From the NCBI RefSeq assembly GCF_016132545.1, contig NZ_CP066167.1:1081001-1145000 (forward strand): a stretch of 64,000 nucleotides of DNA. Direction: 5' to 3'. A program made the translations under genes and the position numbers. The notes beneath the pieces are model-generated. The model worked only from the letters and a program-made list of their open reading frames with translations. It searched no databases and was not told the DNA's origin. The DNA comes from Spongiibacter nanhainus (GTDB taxonomy: Bacteria; Pseudomonadota; Gammaproteobacteria; Pseudomonadales; Spongiibacteraceae). This document shows, in pieces, positions 46,456 through 57,445 of the stretch; the stretch's first letter is position 1, and each line of letters starts with the position of its first letter.

Positions 46456-47577
46456 ATGACCACACGTATTCTTGCCCTATCTGCCTACCATGCCCAGAGC
46501 CACGCGCAGTGGTTGTCGGGGCTTGAGCGCCATATACCAGGCGCTGATTGGACAGTATTGGCCCTGCCTCCACGCCATTTTAGTTGGCGGCTCCGGGGTA
46601 ACAGTCTGAGCTGGGCAATGCTTGAGCGGGAGGTTCTCGAGGGGGAATACGACTTACTGCTGGCCACCTCGATGACGGATTTATCGGCTTTGCGAGGCCT
46701 GGTGCCGGCCCTGACCCGGATTCCCAATGTGGTTTACTTTCACGAGAATCAGTTCGCCTATCCTCAGAGCGATCGCCAATTGGCGTCGGTGGAGCCACAG
46801 ATTCTCAATCTCTATACCGCCGTGGCGGCAGATAAAGTGTTGTTCAACAGTCACTACAACCGAGACACTTTTATGGCAGGTTGCGACAGTTTGCTGGCGC
46901 GCCTGCCTGACTACGTGCCCCGGGAGCAGGTGGCTGAGCGCCTTGCCGGCAGCGAGGTCTTGCCGGTGGGTATCGAACCTCAGTCAGCCAGCCTTCGGCC
47001 TCCGGGGGAGCGCTTGTCGGTGCTGTGGAATCATCGCTGGGAGTACGACAAGGGCCCACAACGACTGTTGGCTTTGGTGGAAGCCTGTGAAGCAGAGGGT
47101 TTGCCGGTGGATTTCAGTATTGTCGGTCAGCAGTTTCGGCGGCAGCCCCCGGAGTTTAAGGCTGTGCAGCAGTGTATAGAGCGCAGTCAAAGCCTTGGTT
47201 TGGTGAATTTTGGTTTTGTGGATGACGCTGAGGCTTATCGCCGCTGTCTGTCGCAGTGCGATGTGGTGTTGTCCACCGCGATCCATGATTTTCAGGGGCT
47301 GGCTGTACTGGAAGCGGTTGCCTCCGGCTGTGTGCCGGTGGTGCCTGACCGACTGTGTTACGGAGAATGGTTTGGGGAGCAATTCCGTTATTGCGGCCAG
47401 CAGGGAGGCGGTGAAACGGCGTCGGCTTTGCAAATGTTATCCCGTCGCTGGCAGCAGAAACGGCGGCGTACGCTGCCAGAATGCAATATCGACGGCTTGT
47501 ACTGGGAGTGCCTGGCTCCGCAGTATCGCAGCCAGTTTGATCGCGCATTGGCCGAGCACAAGAAATCGGGTCGGTGA
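46456..47577 (+). CDS. GTDC1/QTMAN-like glycosyltransferase (DUF3524)
   Basis: A 373-residue GT-B glycosyltransferase. The N-terminal DUF3524 domain starts [20 protein letters not shown] and contains [12 protein letters not shown] and a [10 protein letters not shown] stretch. The C-terminal GT4-like half has [11 protein letters not shown] and the donor-site [20 protein letters not shown]. Vertebrate members mannosylate queuosine in tRNA-Asp. The window also encodes QueA and Tgt, so queuosine is made and a tRNA substrate is plausible here, but this is inference. ATG 46456 was chosen because it starts the first strand; upstream in-frame codons lack family similarity. Confidence 0.85.
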   Translation: MTTRILALSAYHAQSHAQWLSGLERHIPGADWTVLALPPRHFSWRLRGNSLSWAMLEREVLEGEYDLLLATSMTDLSALRGLVPALTRIPNVVYFHENQFAYPQSDRQLASVEPQILNLYTAVAADKVLFNSHYNRDTFMAGCDSLLARLPDYVPREQVAERLAGSEVLPVGIEPQSASLRPPGERLSVLWNHRWEYDKGPQRLLALVEACEAEGLPVDFSIVGQQFRRQPPEFKAVQQCIERSQSLGLVNFGFVDDAEAYRRCLSQCDVVLSTAIHDFQGLAVLEAVASGCVPVVPDRLCYGEWFGEQFRYCGQQGGGETASALQMLSRRWQQKRRRTLPECNIDGLYWECLAPQYRSQFDRALAEHKKSGR

Positions 47578-47656
47578 CACCCTCGGCCGCAGTCAGTATC
47601 ATAAGCGCCTTTTTCGCCGCCGGGGCGGCACATTTTTAAGTACAGGACCTGAGGAT

Positions 47657-48664
47657 ATGGCAAAAGCGCGGACGCTCACCGGGATCACCACCACCGGCAC
47701 CCCCCATTTGGGCAACTATGTGGGCGCGATTCGACCGGCAATCGCCGAAAGCCAGCGGGACGATCTGGACAGCTTTTTCTTTCTGGCCGACTATCACGCC
47801 CTGATCAAGTGTCACGATCCCAAGCAGGTACACCAATCCGCCCGGGAGATCGCCGCTACCTGGTTGGCTCTGGGCCTGGATACTGACCGCACCACTTTTT
47901 ACCGCCAATCCGATGTGCCAGAAATTACCGAGCTGACCTGGGTTCTGACCTGTGTCTGTGCCAAGGGTCTAATGAACCGCGCCCACGCCTACAAAGCGGC
48001 GGTGCAGGAGAATGTCGATAACGGCGACGACCCAGACTACGGCATTACCATGGGGCTTTTCAGTTACCCGATCCTGATGGCGGCGGATATCTTGATGTTC
48101 AATGCTAACCGGGTGCCGGTGGGGCGGGATCAAATCCAGCACCTGGAGATGGCGCGGGACATGGCCCAGCGCTTTAACCACCTCTACGGCGAGACTTTTG
48201 CCCTACCCGAGGCGGTGGTGGACGATTCTGTTGCTGTGCTCAGTGGCCTGGATGGTCGCAAGATGAGTAAAAGCTATGGCAATACCATCCCCTTGTTTCT
48301 GCCAGAGAAGAAGCTGCAGAAGCACATCAACAAAATAAAAACCAACCTGCTGGAACCTGGTGAGCCCAAGGATCCTGACGATTCCACGGTGTTTGAAATC
48401 TGGCAGGCCTTTGCGACACCAGAACAAACGGCGGACATGCGCCAGCGCTTTGAGGACGGCATCGCCTGGGGTGAGGCCAAGAAGGCGCTATTTGCATTGA
48501 TCAATGAACAACTGGCGCCGGCCCGGGCCCGCTACGAAGAGATTCTGGAAGACGGCAGTTTCCTCGATGCAGAGCTGAAAAAGGGTGCAGAAAAAGCCCG
48601 GGAGCAAGCCGCGAGCATGCTGTCGAAAGTGCGCCGCGCGGTGGGACTTGCCCCTTTTGCCTAA
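47657..48664 (+). CDS. trpS: Tryptophanyl-tRNA synthetase
   Basis: A 335-residue class I aminoacyl-tRNA synthetase. The HIGH-equivalent TGTPHLGNY and the KMSKSYGN loop are intact; the tryptophan pocket includes [15 protein letters not shown] 47657 has GAGGA just upstream. An in-frame extension over the preceding gene is not real because it runs inside the glycosyltransferase coding region in another frame. Confidence 0.96.
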   Translation: MAKARTLTGITTTGTPHLGNYVGAIRPAIAESQRDDLDSFFFLADYHALIKCHDPKQVHQSAREIAATWLALGLDTDRTTFYRQSDVPEITELTWVLTCVCAKGLMNRAHAYKAAVQENVDNGDDPDYGITMGLFSYPILMAADILMFNANRVPVGRDQIQHLEMARDMAQRFNHLYGETFALPEAVVDDSVAVLSGLDGRKMSKSYGNTIPLFLPEKKLQKHINKIKTNLLEPGEPKDPDDSTVFEIWQAFATPEQTADMRQRFEDGIAWGEAKKALFALINEQLAPARARYEEILEDGSFLDAELKKGAEKAREQAASMLSKVRRAVGLAPFA

Positions 48665-48678
48665 GGCATAGGCGGTGC

Positions 48679-48990
48679 TTAGAAGGAGCGGGTGATGGAG
48701 ATGCTGGTGATGTCGATCAGCAGATTGAATCCGGTCTTGTCGCTGCTAAAACGGTAGCTGGTGGGCAGCTCTGAAGGTTTGCTGCCCATAGGGGAGTGGC
48801 GCTTAAGGCCAGTGTCAGGGTAATTGGTCTTGAGGAGATGGAGCTGTAAGGTTTGCTGTTCCAGGGCTTCCGAACGGACATTGCTTTCGCTAATCACCGG
48901 CCACGGCCCACTGTGCCAATCCTCAGCCGAGGCTTTACTGGCAAAAATAAACAGCATGGCGAGGCAGCAGAAAAACAGCGAAATTTTCAT
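48679..48990 (-). CDS. Small secreted protein of unknown function
   Basis: A 103-residue protein with a Sec signal peptide (MKISLFFCCLAMLFIF to SKASA) and a short mature domain containing DWHSGPWPVISE and SSDKTGFNLLIDITSIS. I do not recognise a family. ATG 48990 starts the signal peptide; a longer in-frame start lacks support. It is downstream of the TonB receptor on the same strand with a 152-base gap that contains a long imperfect stem-loop, so it may be cotranscribed. Convergent with trpS. Confidence 0.6.
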   Translation of the reverse strand: MKISLFFCCLAMLFIFASKASAEDWHSGPWPVISESNVRSEALEQQTLQLHLLKTNYPDTGLKRHSPMGSKPSELPTSYRFSSDKTGFNLLIDITSISITRSF

Positions 48991-49073
48991 GCGCGGGCCC
49001 GTAGGGTGTTTGGGGTGAACGACAGAATCTACGTTATAACGAAAATTCTTTGTCGCGGCAGGCCCCGAACCCA

Positions 49074-49112
49074 CAAAGTGTGACTGGGTTCACGTCGTGA
49101 TCCGGAACTTTG
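49074..49112. repeat. Nested inverted repeat between receptor and secreted-protein genes
   Basis: Outer arms CAAAGT/ACTTTG enclose inner arms GGTTCAC/GTGATCC (one mismatch) around GTC. It lies just past the end of the minus-strand TonB receptor gene. No T-tract follows on either strand, so it may be a processing or stabilising hairpin rather than a terminator. Confidence 0.4.
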
Positions 49113-49142
49113 CGACACGGTCCACTCCCTACGGTGCAATTG

Positions 49143-51200
49143 TTACAAGTTCAATCCTACTTCCAAGAAAACGGCCCTGGGCTCACCAATAAAGTAGCGA
49201 TAGTTGCCAAAGGCGTAGTCGGCGCGGTCGGCGTAGTCCTCATCTGTGGCATTCTGCACCCGCACCACCGTGTACAAATGATCGCCAAAGTGCTGCCGCC
49301 AGCGCAGGTGTAGCAAAGTGTGACCGGGGTAATCAAACTGGTTGTCCGCATCCAGGTAGTACTCCCCGGTGTGGGCCGCTTCTACCTCAATAGCGGTCGA
49401 GGCATAGGGCTGCCAGCGCAGCTGGGTTGAGGCTATCTGCCGCGGAGCGGTATCCAGTTCATTGCCCTCGTCGGTGAGGGCGTCGTTGGCGTATTCGTGC
49501 TTGCTGTAGCTGGCCTGGGTGTGCCAGCTGAGACTGCGGGTAATTGCCCAATCAAACGCCACCTCTATGCCCCGGCCTTCGGTTTTGCCGCCGTTGAAAT
49601 TACGGCGCTGGGAATCCTGAACGATGATGTCGTCTTTTTGCAGCCAAAATACGGTGACAGAGTAGTTGACGGTGGGCCAGCTGCCGCGCAGGCCGATATC
49701 GACACTGTTTAGAGACTCCTCATCCAGTTTGGCGCTGAGTTGCTGAGCCTGAAGACGGTACAGCTCGCTTGCCTGAGGCGCGCGGAAGCCGTTGGCCAGG
49801 TTTACGACAAAGTCAGTATTCGCGCCCAGATTTTGCACCAGGCCGGCATTGAACGACCAGTTGCGAAAGCGCTCCTTATCGTCGGCGGGGCGGGCGTAGC
49901 GGCAGGTGCCACTGGGGCAAGCGCTGCCATCGGCAGCGGTGTTGCCGTCGATCATTTGGTTGTCGTAGTCGTAAAGCTGGATATCGTAGCGGGCGCCCAG
50001 GCTGAGTTTGGTGGACTCGCTGGCATCCCAGTCAGCGCCCACAAACCAAGCGCCGTAGAGGGCGTCGACCTCATAATCGTAGTGATCGCCAGTGGGGAAG
50101 CTGGCAAAGCTTGGGGCCTCCTGGCTCTGTTCCAGGTAGGCTTTGGTGACCTCCATATCGAAACCGTTGTGGATCACCAGATCATCGTCGGTCTGGCGAT
50201 AAAACGCCGTTTGCACACCGACACTGCGCTCGCCGTTCTGCTCCAGTGGCGTGCCGGGGAGGAAGTGCTGTAAAAACTCCATCTCGGTATAGCGTAGATA
50301 GGGCGTAACCACTAAGTGGCTATCCTGGGTCCCCTCCCGCTCAAAGCGGCTGTAGGCGCGGACGCTGGTGGCATTGCGGTAGGCTTCGGGGTTGGGGTTT
50401 TCGCGCTTGCGGCTGCTATCTTCATAGGCATCCTCGCCCAGTACGTAGCCCGCCGTTTCCTGGTTGAGGTTGCTGCCAGAAAGCAGAGACTGAACGTGCC
50501 AGGTCTCCCCCTGGTAGTCGTGGCGCAGAGTCATTTTCTGCTGATCAAAACCGGAGTCGTCTTTGTAGCCGCCATCGTGGCTGCCATGGGCACTGATTCT
50601 GTAGCCTTGCTTGTCGCCGCTGTCGCTGTGCTGGAATGCGACGCGGCTGTAGTCGTGGGGGCCGCCCTCAAACGACAAGCGGCCCTCTGGCTCCTCGCTG
50701 GGCGCGGCGCTGATGACATTGATAACGCCATTGAGAGCATTGGAACCGTGCACTGCGGTGCCGGGGCCCCGCAGCACTTCAATGCGGCCGGCCTGCTCGC
50801 TGTTAACGTCGAAGAGTTCGTTGACATTACAAAAACCGCGACTGCGTAGTGGGATACCGTCCTCGGCGAAGAAAAAGGCACCACAGCTGCCAGCGCCGGT
50901 CAGCACTGAGGAGCGGATTGCTGTGAGGTGTTCCTGACCATTGCCACGGCTGATCCACACCCCAGGTACCCGGTTGAGTAGCTGGCTGATATGAACGTGG
51001 CCCACGGTGTCGATGTCGGTTTTATCGACCACGCTAAGAGATAGACTTTCGTCGGTCAGTAAGCGTTCGAAGCGCGTTCCGGTTACGGTGAGGGTTTCCA
51101 GTGCCCTGGCTTGTTCGTCACTGGGCGCATCGGTGTCGGTTTGCGCGTTTGCCACAGAAGCGACGGCTAGCGCGAGGATGGCGCTTTTTACTCTCCACAT
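49143..51200 (-). CDS. TonB-dependent outer-membrane receptor with Cys-containing plug
   Basis: A 685-residue receptor. The signal peptide starts MWRVKSAILALAVASVANAQ, a TonB-box-like LETLTVTGTRFE follows, then the plug with GRIEVLRGPGTAVHGSNALNG and a beta-barrel ending in EVGLNL. The plug contains GAGSCGAFFFAEDGIPL and RSRGFCNVNELF, a pair of Cys residues around the usual DGIP motif that is uncommon in siderophore receptors; a further Cys pair occurs in CPSGTC in the barrel. ATG 51200 gives the signal peptide; an in-frame extension upstream is GC-rich leader. The ligand is unknown. Confidence 0.88.
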   Translation of the reverse strand: MWRVKSAILALAVASVANAQTDTDAPSDEQARALETLTVTGTRFERLLTDESLSLSVVDKTDIDTVGHVHISQLLNRVPGVWISRGNGQEHLTAIRSSVLTGAGSCGAFFFAEDGIPLRSRGFCNVNELFDVNSEQAGRIEVLRGPGTAVHGSNALNGVINVISAAPSEEPEGRLSFEGGPHDYSRVAFQHSDSGDKQGYRISAHGSHDGGYKDDSGFDQQKMTLRHDYQGETWHVQSLLSGSNLNQETAGYVLGEDAYEDSSRKRENPNPEAYRNATSVRAYSRFEREGTQDSHLVVTPYLRYTEMEFLQHFLPGTPLEQNGERSVGVQTAFYRQTDDDLVIHNGFDMEVTKAYLEQSQEAPSFASFPTGDHYDYEVDALYGAWFVGADWDASESTKLSLGARYDIQLYDYDNQMIDGNTAADGSACPSGTCRYARPADDKERFRNWSFNAGLVQNLGANTDFVVNLANGFRAPQASELYRLQAQQLSAKLDEESLNSVDIGLRGSWPTVNYSVTVFWLQKDDIIVQDSQRRNFNGGKTEGRGIEVAFDWAITRSLSWHTQASYSKHEYANDALTDEGNELDTAPRQIASTQLRWQPYASTAIEVEAAHTGEYYLDADNQFDYPGHTLLHLRWRQHFGDHLYTVVRVQNATDEDYADRADYAFGNYRYFIGEPRAVFLEVGLNL

Positions 51201-51562
51201 CTTCAATCTTTTGCCCTTGAGCCATGTTGTTGTTTTTAAGTCGCAACCTCGAAGGTTGCTGAGCGGCGTGGTGAGAATACCACGATGCCGGAATCGCCAC
51301 GTCCCCGCATCTGTGGGAATTGTTGGCTGATCCAGCCTGACCGGCCCTAAATGTGGAGCTAAGTGTATCGGCGCGGCGGAGGGGGGAAAAGAGACCCGCC
51401 ATACTATGGGTAAATGGTAATGTTGTGCGGCACGGTCGGCATCCACCGTTTTGCCCTAAGGCGGGGCGCGGTGGCGGTGTGGCCAGTGCCCAAAATAGGC
51501 GCCGTTTTTGCTTGCATGTCTGCTGACACACTCATCCGCTCGCAAAAAGGTAGTTAATCACC
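51201..51562. other. 362-bp divergent intergenic region with structured leader
   Basis: The gap between the minus-strand TonB receptor and a plus-strand secreted-protein gene. Within the 140 bases next to the receptor start there are three perfect inverted repeats: 51243-51259 (7-bp arms), 51267-51284 (6-bp arms) and 51325-51337 (5-bp arms). On the receptor transcript they would form consecutive hairpins in the 5' leader. No B12 box, TPP box or T-tract was seen, so no known riboswitch is called. Confidence 0.45.
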
Positions 51563-52330
51563 ATGCATGTATGCACTTTTATTCGCTCGTTCTTTGTGGC
51601 TTTTGTTCTGTTGATACAGGCAGTTAGCGCCCATAGTGACAGCTTGTCAGAGCTGTTTAGCGCTGTGCCTAGGCCGCCCGCGGACATCGATACAGCACTG
51701 ACTTGGGTCAAAGATGGAGAAATTGTGGAGCCTGGCATCCTCGCGTTTGAAGCCACATTGGCCACCCAGAAAGAGACCGTGGCGACGTTGAGCGGTGGCG
51801 AAGCTGGTGCGGGCGGCTCCGCAGGCTTGCAAAGTGTGTCGCAGAGTTTGAGCCGCTATCTTGCCAACAACGCGGGGGAGGACTCGCCCGAGGCAGCGCT
51901 GACTAAGCGTAAGCGCTGGTTGCAGCGAGCCTACGGTCAGGAGCAGCTAGAAATCAGTCAGGCGATGACTCCTTGTGCTTCGCCCTGTACCGACAAAGCG
52001 ATATACGAGGGCAATATTCCCTATCTTCGTCAGCGCCAAAGTGTTCTGAAGTTGGAGATACGCTCCTGGAATGCCTTGTTTGACGATTGGAAGAAAACCC
52101 GGCGCAGGGACATTGTCGCCGCCGATACGGTGTTGGAGCCCGTCGATCCGGCAGGCGTCGGCGAAGGTGAGCAAGCCACTATTGCCCGTTACCGGGCCCT
52201 TATGCTCAAAGAAGTAGAGCTCTTGTTCTCTATCACTAAACTCAGTTTGTTGAGAATTGAAGCCATTATGAAGGGGCTGGATGGGTCTGAGCCCGATGCC
52301 ATCAGCGGTGCCACCAAAAAGGCGGGCTAA
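51563..52330 (+). CDS. Secreted protein of unknown function
   Basis: A 255-residue protein with a signal peptide (IRSFFVAFVLLIQAVSAHS). The mature part is mostly helical-looking, with charged heptad-like stretches (ALTKRKRWLQRAYGQEQLE, LRQRQSVLKLEIRSWNAL, KEVELLFSITKLSLLRIE) and two Cys in a TPCASPCTD motif that could form a disulfide or bind metal. I do not recognise a family. It is divergent from the TonB receptor and is followed by a hairpin terminator and tRNA-Leu. A link to the receptor is suggested only by location. Confidence 0.65.
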   Translation: MHVCTFIRSFFVAFVLLIQAVSAHSDSLSELFSAVPRPPADIDTALTWVKDGEIVEPGILAFEATLATQKETVATLSGGEAGAGGSAGLQSVSQSLSRYLANNAGEDSPEAALTKRKRWLQRAYGQEQLEISQAMTPCASPCTDKAIYEGNIPYLRQRQSVLKLEIRSWNALFDDWKKTRRRDIVAADTVLEPVDPAGVGEGEQATIARYRALMLKEVELLFSITKLSLLRIEAIMKGLDGSEPDAISGATKKAG

Positions 52331-52384
52331 GGGGAATGGAGGGTTTGCTGGCCCCGAGGGAGCAGCGGCCCATAGGTAAATAAA

Positions 52385-52412
52385 AAAAGCCCGGCGCAAA
52401 GGCCGGGCTTTT
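52385..52412. terminator. Bidirectional-looking hairpin terminator
   Basis: AAAA-GCCCGGC-GCAAAG-GCCGGGC-TTTT: a perfect GC stem flanked by A and T runs, able to terminate the secreted-protein gene from the left and the minus-strand tRNA transcript from the right. Confidence 0.85.
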
Positions 52413-52528
52413 CTTTTCTTTTCTATATCCAATCTTTATATCTGAATATGCGTGGATATATCGTCCACATGACGCCGATATTGCCTGCATCGTTGGGATA
52501 GAATTCTTTATCACTCATCTCAAAGAGA

Positions 52529-52615
52529 TGGTACCAGAGGCCGGACTCGAACCGGCACGGGTTTTACCCCAATGGATTTTGAATCCATCGTGTCTACCAA
52601 TTTCACCACTCTGGC
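52529..52615 (-). tRNA. tRNA-Leu (anticodon CAA)
   Basis: An 87-nt class II tRNA on the minus strand. The acceptor arms GCCAGAG/CTCTGGT pair with a G-U at the end pair, the anticodon stem ATGGA/TCCAT carries loop TTCAAAA (anticodon CAA, codon TTG), a long variable arm follows (TGGGG-TAAAA-CCC), and the T arm is GCCGG-TTCGAGT-CCGGC. CCA is encoded. Confidence 0.95.
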
Positions 52616-52772
52616 ACGGTGTCCACACGACTGTGGAAGGCGCAGGATTATAAGCACGCCGTCGTCGGGGGTCAACGCCGATTGCCAATAGACTTTGGCT
52701 TCAGTTGGTGTCGAAGGCTGAATTCCGCTAATCTTGCGCCTTTTCGAGATACCCACGGTTTGTCAGCCTTCC

Positions 52773-55288
<2,516 letters not shown>

Positions 55289-55317
55289 GGGCAGCACAGG
55301 ATAAAGAGGAGAGAGCC

Positions 55318-55848
55318 GTGTTATTCCAACTGGATGACGATCGCGTAGAACTGCGGGGCAGTGGCCAGTTCGTTGCCCACAATGCCACCGTGATTGGCAA
55401 GGTGGTGCTGGAGCAGGACAGCAGTGTGTGGTTTAACGTGGTGATCCGCGGCGATGCAGATCGCATTACCGTGGGTCCCCGCAGCAACGTACAGGACGGC
55501 TCTGTGCTTCACGCCGACCCCGGATTCCCCCTGCAAATCGGCGAGGATGTTACTGTCGGTCACAAGGCCATGCTGCACGGCTGCACCATCGGCGATGGCA
55601 GTCTGATCGGCATTAATGCGGTAGTGCTCAATGGCGCCAAGATTGGCAAAGGTTGTTTGATCGGTGCCAATGCCCTGGTGACCGAGGGCAGCGAGATACC
55701 CGATGGGGCGATGGTGTTGGGGGCGCCGGCCAAGGTCAAGCGGATGCTGAGCGAAGAGGAGCAGGCTGCCTTGCGTCTATCGGCCAGCCACTATGTGGAA
55801 AATGGCCACCGCTTTGCCGCCGGGCTCTCGGAGCAGAGCGACGACTGA
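55318..55848 (+). CDS. Gamma-carbonic anhydrase family protein (YrdA-like)
   Basis: A 176-residue left-handed beta-helix protein starting with GTG behind GAGGAGAG. Hexapeptide repeats (VIGKVVLEQDSSVW, ITVGPRSNVQDGSVLH, IGEDVTVGHKAMLHGCTIG) are evident. Three His in DGSVLHADPG, VGHKAM and MLHG correspond to the zinc ligands of gamma-class carbonic anhydrases. Many bacterial members have weak or no hydratase activity, so the function is open. Followed two bases later by the DUF1289 gene. Confidence 0.88.
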   Translation: MLFQLDDDRVELRGSGQFVAHNATVIGKVVLEQDSSVWFNVVIRGDADRITVGPRSNVQDGSVLHADPGFPLQIGEDVTVGHKAMLHGCTIGDGSLIGINAVVLNGAKIGKGCLIGANALVTEGSEIPDGAMVLGAPAKVKRMLSEEEQAALRLSASHYVENGHRFAAGLSEQSDD

Positions 55849-55849
55849 T

Positions 55850-56047
55850 ATGGCCGATTCCAACTCCGACAAGCCGGTGGCGTCACCCTGTATTTCGGTC
55901 TGTGCGCTGGATGACCAGGATGTCTGTACCGGCTGTTTTCGCACCCTCGATGAGATTGGCGACTGGTCGTCGATGGGCAACGAGCGGCGCCGCGAAGTGA
56001 TCCTTGCGGCTAACCAGCGCAGTAAAGCGCGATTTGGTTTGGGCTGA
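55850..56047 (+). CDS. DUF1289-family small Cys-rich protein
   Basis: A 65-residue protein with the family pattern SPCISVCALDDQDVCTGCFR (four Cys in two pairs) then TLDEIGDWSSM. The cysteines probably bind a metal or an Fe-S cluster. It is almost contiguous with the carbonic-anhydrase-like gene. Function unknown. Confidence 0.85.
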   Translation: MADSNSDKPVASPCISVCALDDQDVCTGCFRTLDEIGDWSSMGNERRREVILAANQRSKARFGLG

Positions 56048-56100
56048 GGTCCCGTTTCCTTGTCCGAGCCCCTGTCCGGCCAGGGGCTCCAGAGTTAAGT

Positions 56101-57369
56101 CTAGCGACGTCGCTTGCCGCTGCGCCGGGCCTGCACAGACTGGATGAGGTTGCCCTTCATCTCTTTGATTTCAAACTGATACGGCTGGATGCTGACACCG
56201 GCCAAGGCCTCAGGGAAAGACTCCAGCTGCTCCAGCAATAAGCCGTTGAGGGTCTTGGGGCCGTCGGTAGGCAGCTCCCACTTGAGGGTCTTGTTAATGT
56301 CTCGGATGGTGGTGGTACCGTCGATCAGGTAGCTGCCATCGGGCTGGGGCTGGATGTCGTCGGGGTCGGTGCTGAGGTTGGAGGTAAATTCGCCGACGAT
56401 CTCCTCCAGCAAATCCTCCAAGGTCACCACGCCCTGCATTACGCCGTACTCATCCACCACGATGCCCATGCGCCGCTTCTGCTTCTGGAAGTTAAACAGC
56501 TGGGTGTGTAGGGGCGTGCCCTCGGGAATAAAGTAGGGGCTGCGCACGGACTTCATCAGCGCTTCCCGCTGGACCTGGCCCTGGGCATCGACGCTGTTGA
56601 TGATGTCCCGCTGGTGGAGAATGCCCACGATATTGTCGATATCCCGGTCGTAGACGGGGATACGGGTGAACTCGGCGTCCCGCAGGCGGTGAATGATTTC
56701 ATCCGTCTCGGCGTCGATATCGATGCCAAAGACCTCGTTGCGGGGGATCATAATGTCGTCGACGGTGATCCGCTCCAGGTCGAGGATGTTCATCAGCATC
56801 CCCCGGTGGTGTCTGGGGATGAGGTGGCCGGCCTCGTCGACAATGGTGCGCAGTTCTTCCAGACCAATCTGCTCCTCGTCGGAGTTTTTCTCTACGCCGA
56901 TAACCCGCAGGAAAAAGTGGGTGACGTGGCTGACTAGCCAGATGACCGGAAACAGCAGGCTTTTCAGCGGCAGCAGAATATGACTGACGGTAAAGGCCAC
57001 GACCTCAGCTTTGTAGGCGGCCACGGTTTTGGGGATGATCTCGGCGAAAATCAGAAATACCAGCGTCAGCAAAATCGACGCCGGCACCACCGCATTATCG
57101 CCATAGAGGCGTATCGCCAAGACGGTGGCGATAGCGGCGGCCAGGTTGTTGACCAGGTTATTGCCGATCAGAATGGTGCTGATCAGCGTGTCCGGTTGCT
57201 CCAGCAACTTTGCGGCGCGTTTGGCGCCGCGGTGGCCGGATTTTACCCGGTGTCGGAGTCGGTAGCGGTTGAGGGACATCATTCCGGTTTCCGACCCGGA
57301 AAAGAATCCTGACAACAGGATCAACCCAGCTAATATTCCAAATAGCAGACCCAGCGGTGCCTCGTTCAA
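56101..57369 (-). CDS. CNNM/CorB-type DUF21-CBS membrane protein
   Basis: A 422-residue protein. An N-terminal DUF21 membrane domain with four hydrophobic segments (GLLFGILAGLILLSGFFSGS, ETGMMSLNRYRLRH) is followed by a CBS-pair (DIMIPRNEVFGID, PVYDRDIDNIVGILH) and a C-terminal CorC_HlyC domain (MGIVVDEYGVMQGVVTLEDL). The family is linked to Mg/Co efflux and homeostasis. The start is a TTG with GGAG upstream. The next minus-strand gene begins 76 bases further right. Confidence 0.85.
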   Translation of the reverse strand: MNEAPLGLLFGILAGLILLSGFFSGSETGMMSLNRYRLRHRVKSGHRGAKRAAKLLEQPDTLISTILIGNNLVNNLAAAIATVLAIRLYGDNAVVPASILLTLVFLIFAEIIPKTVAAYKAEVVAFTVSHILLPLKSLLFPVIWLVSHVTHFFLRVIGVEKNSDEEQIGLEELRTIVDEAGHLIPRHHRGMLMNILDLERITVDDIMIPRNEVFGIDIDAETDEIIHRLRDAEFTRIPVYDRDIDNIVGILHQRDIINSVDAQGQVQREALMKSVRSPYFIPEGTPLHTQLFNFQKQKRRMGIVVDEYGVMQGVVTLEDLLEEIVGEFTSNLSTDPDDIQPQPDGSYLIDGTTTIRDINKTLKWELPTDGPKTLNGLLLEQLESFPEALAGVSIQPYQFEIKEMKGNLIQSVQARRSGKRRR

Positions 57370-57445
57370 ACGGCCTTACGCTCCTACGAAAAATGAGGGA
57401 CTAATCTTGAAGAAAAAAGACATGGGGTACAAGCGCGGGTCCGGC

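Noticed and set aside
51201-51420. Cobalamin riboswitch before the TonB receptor
   Set aside because: No B12 box or conserved core found in the leader, although the receptor type made it worth checking.
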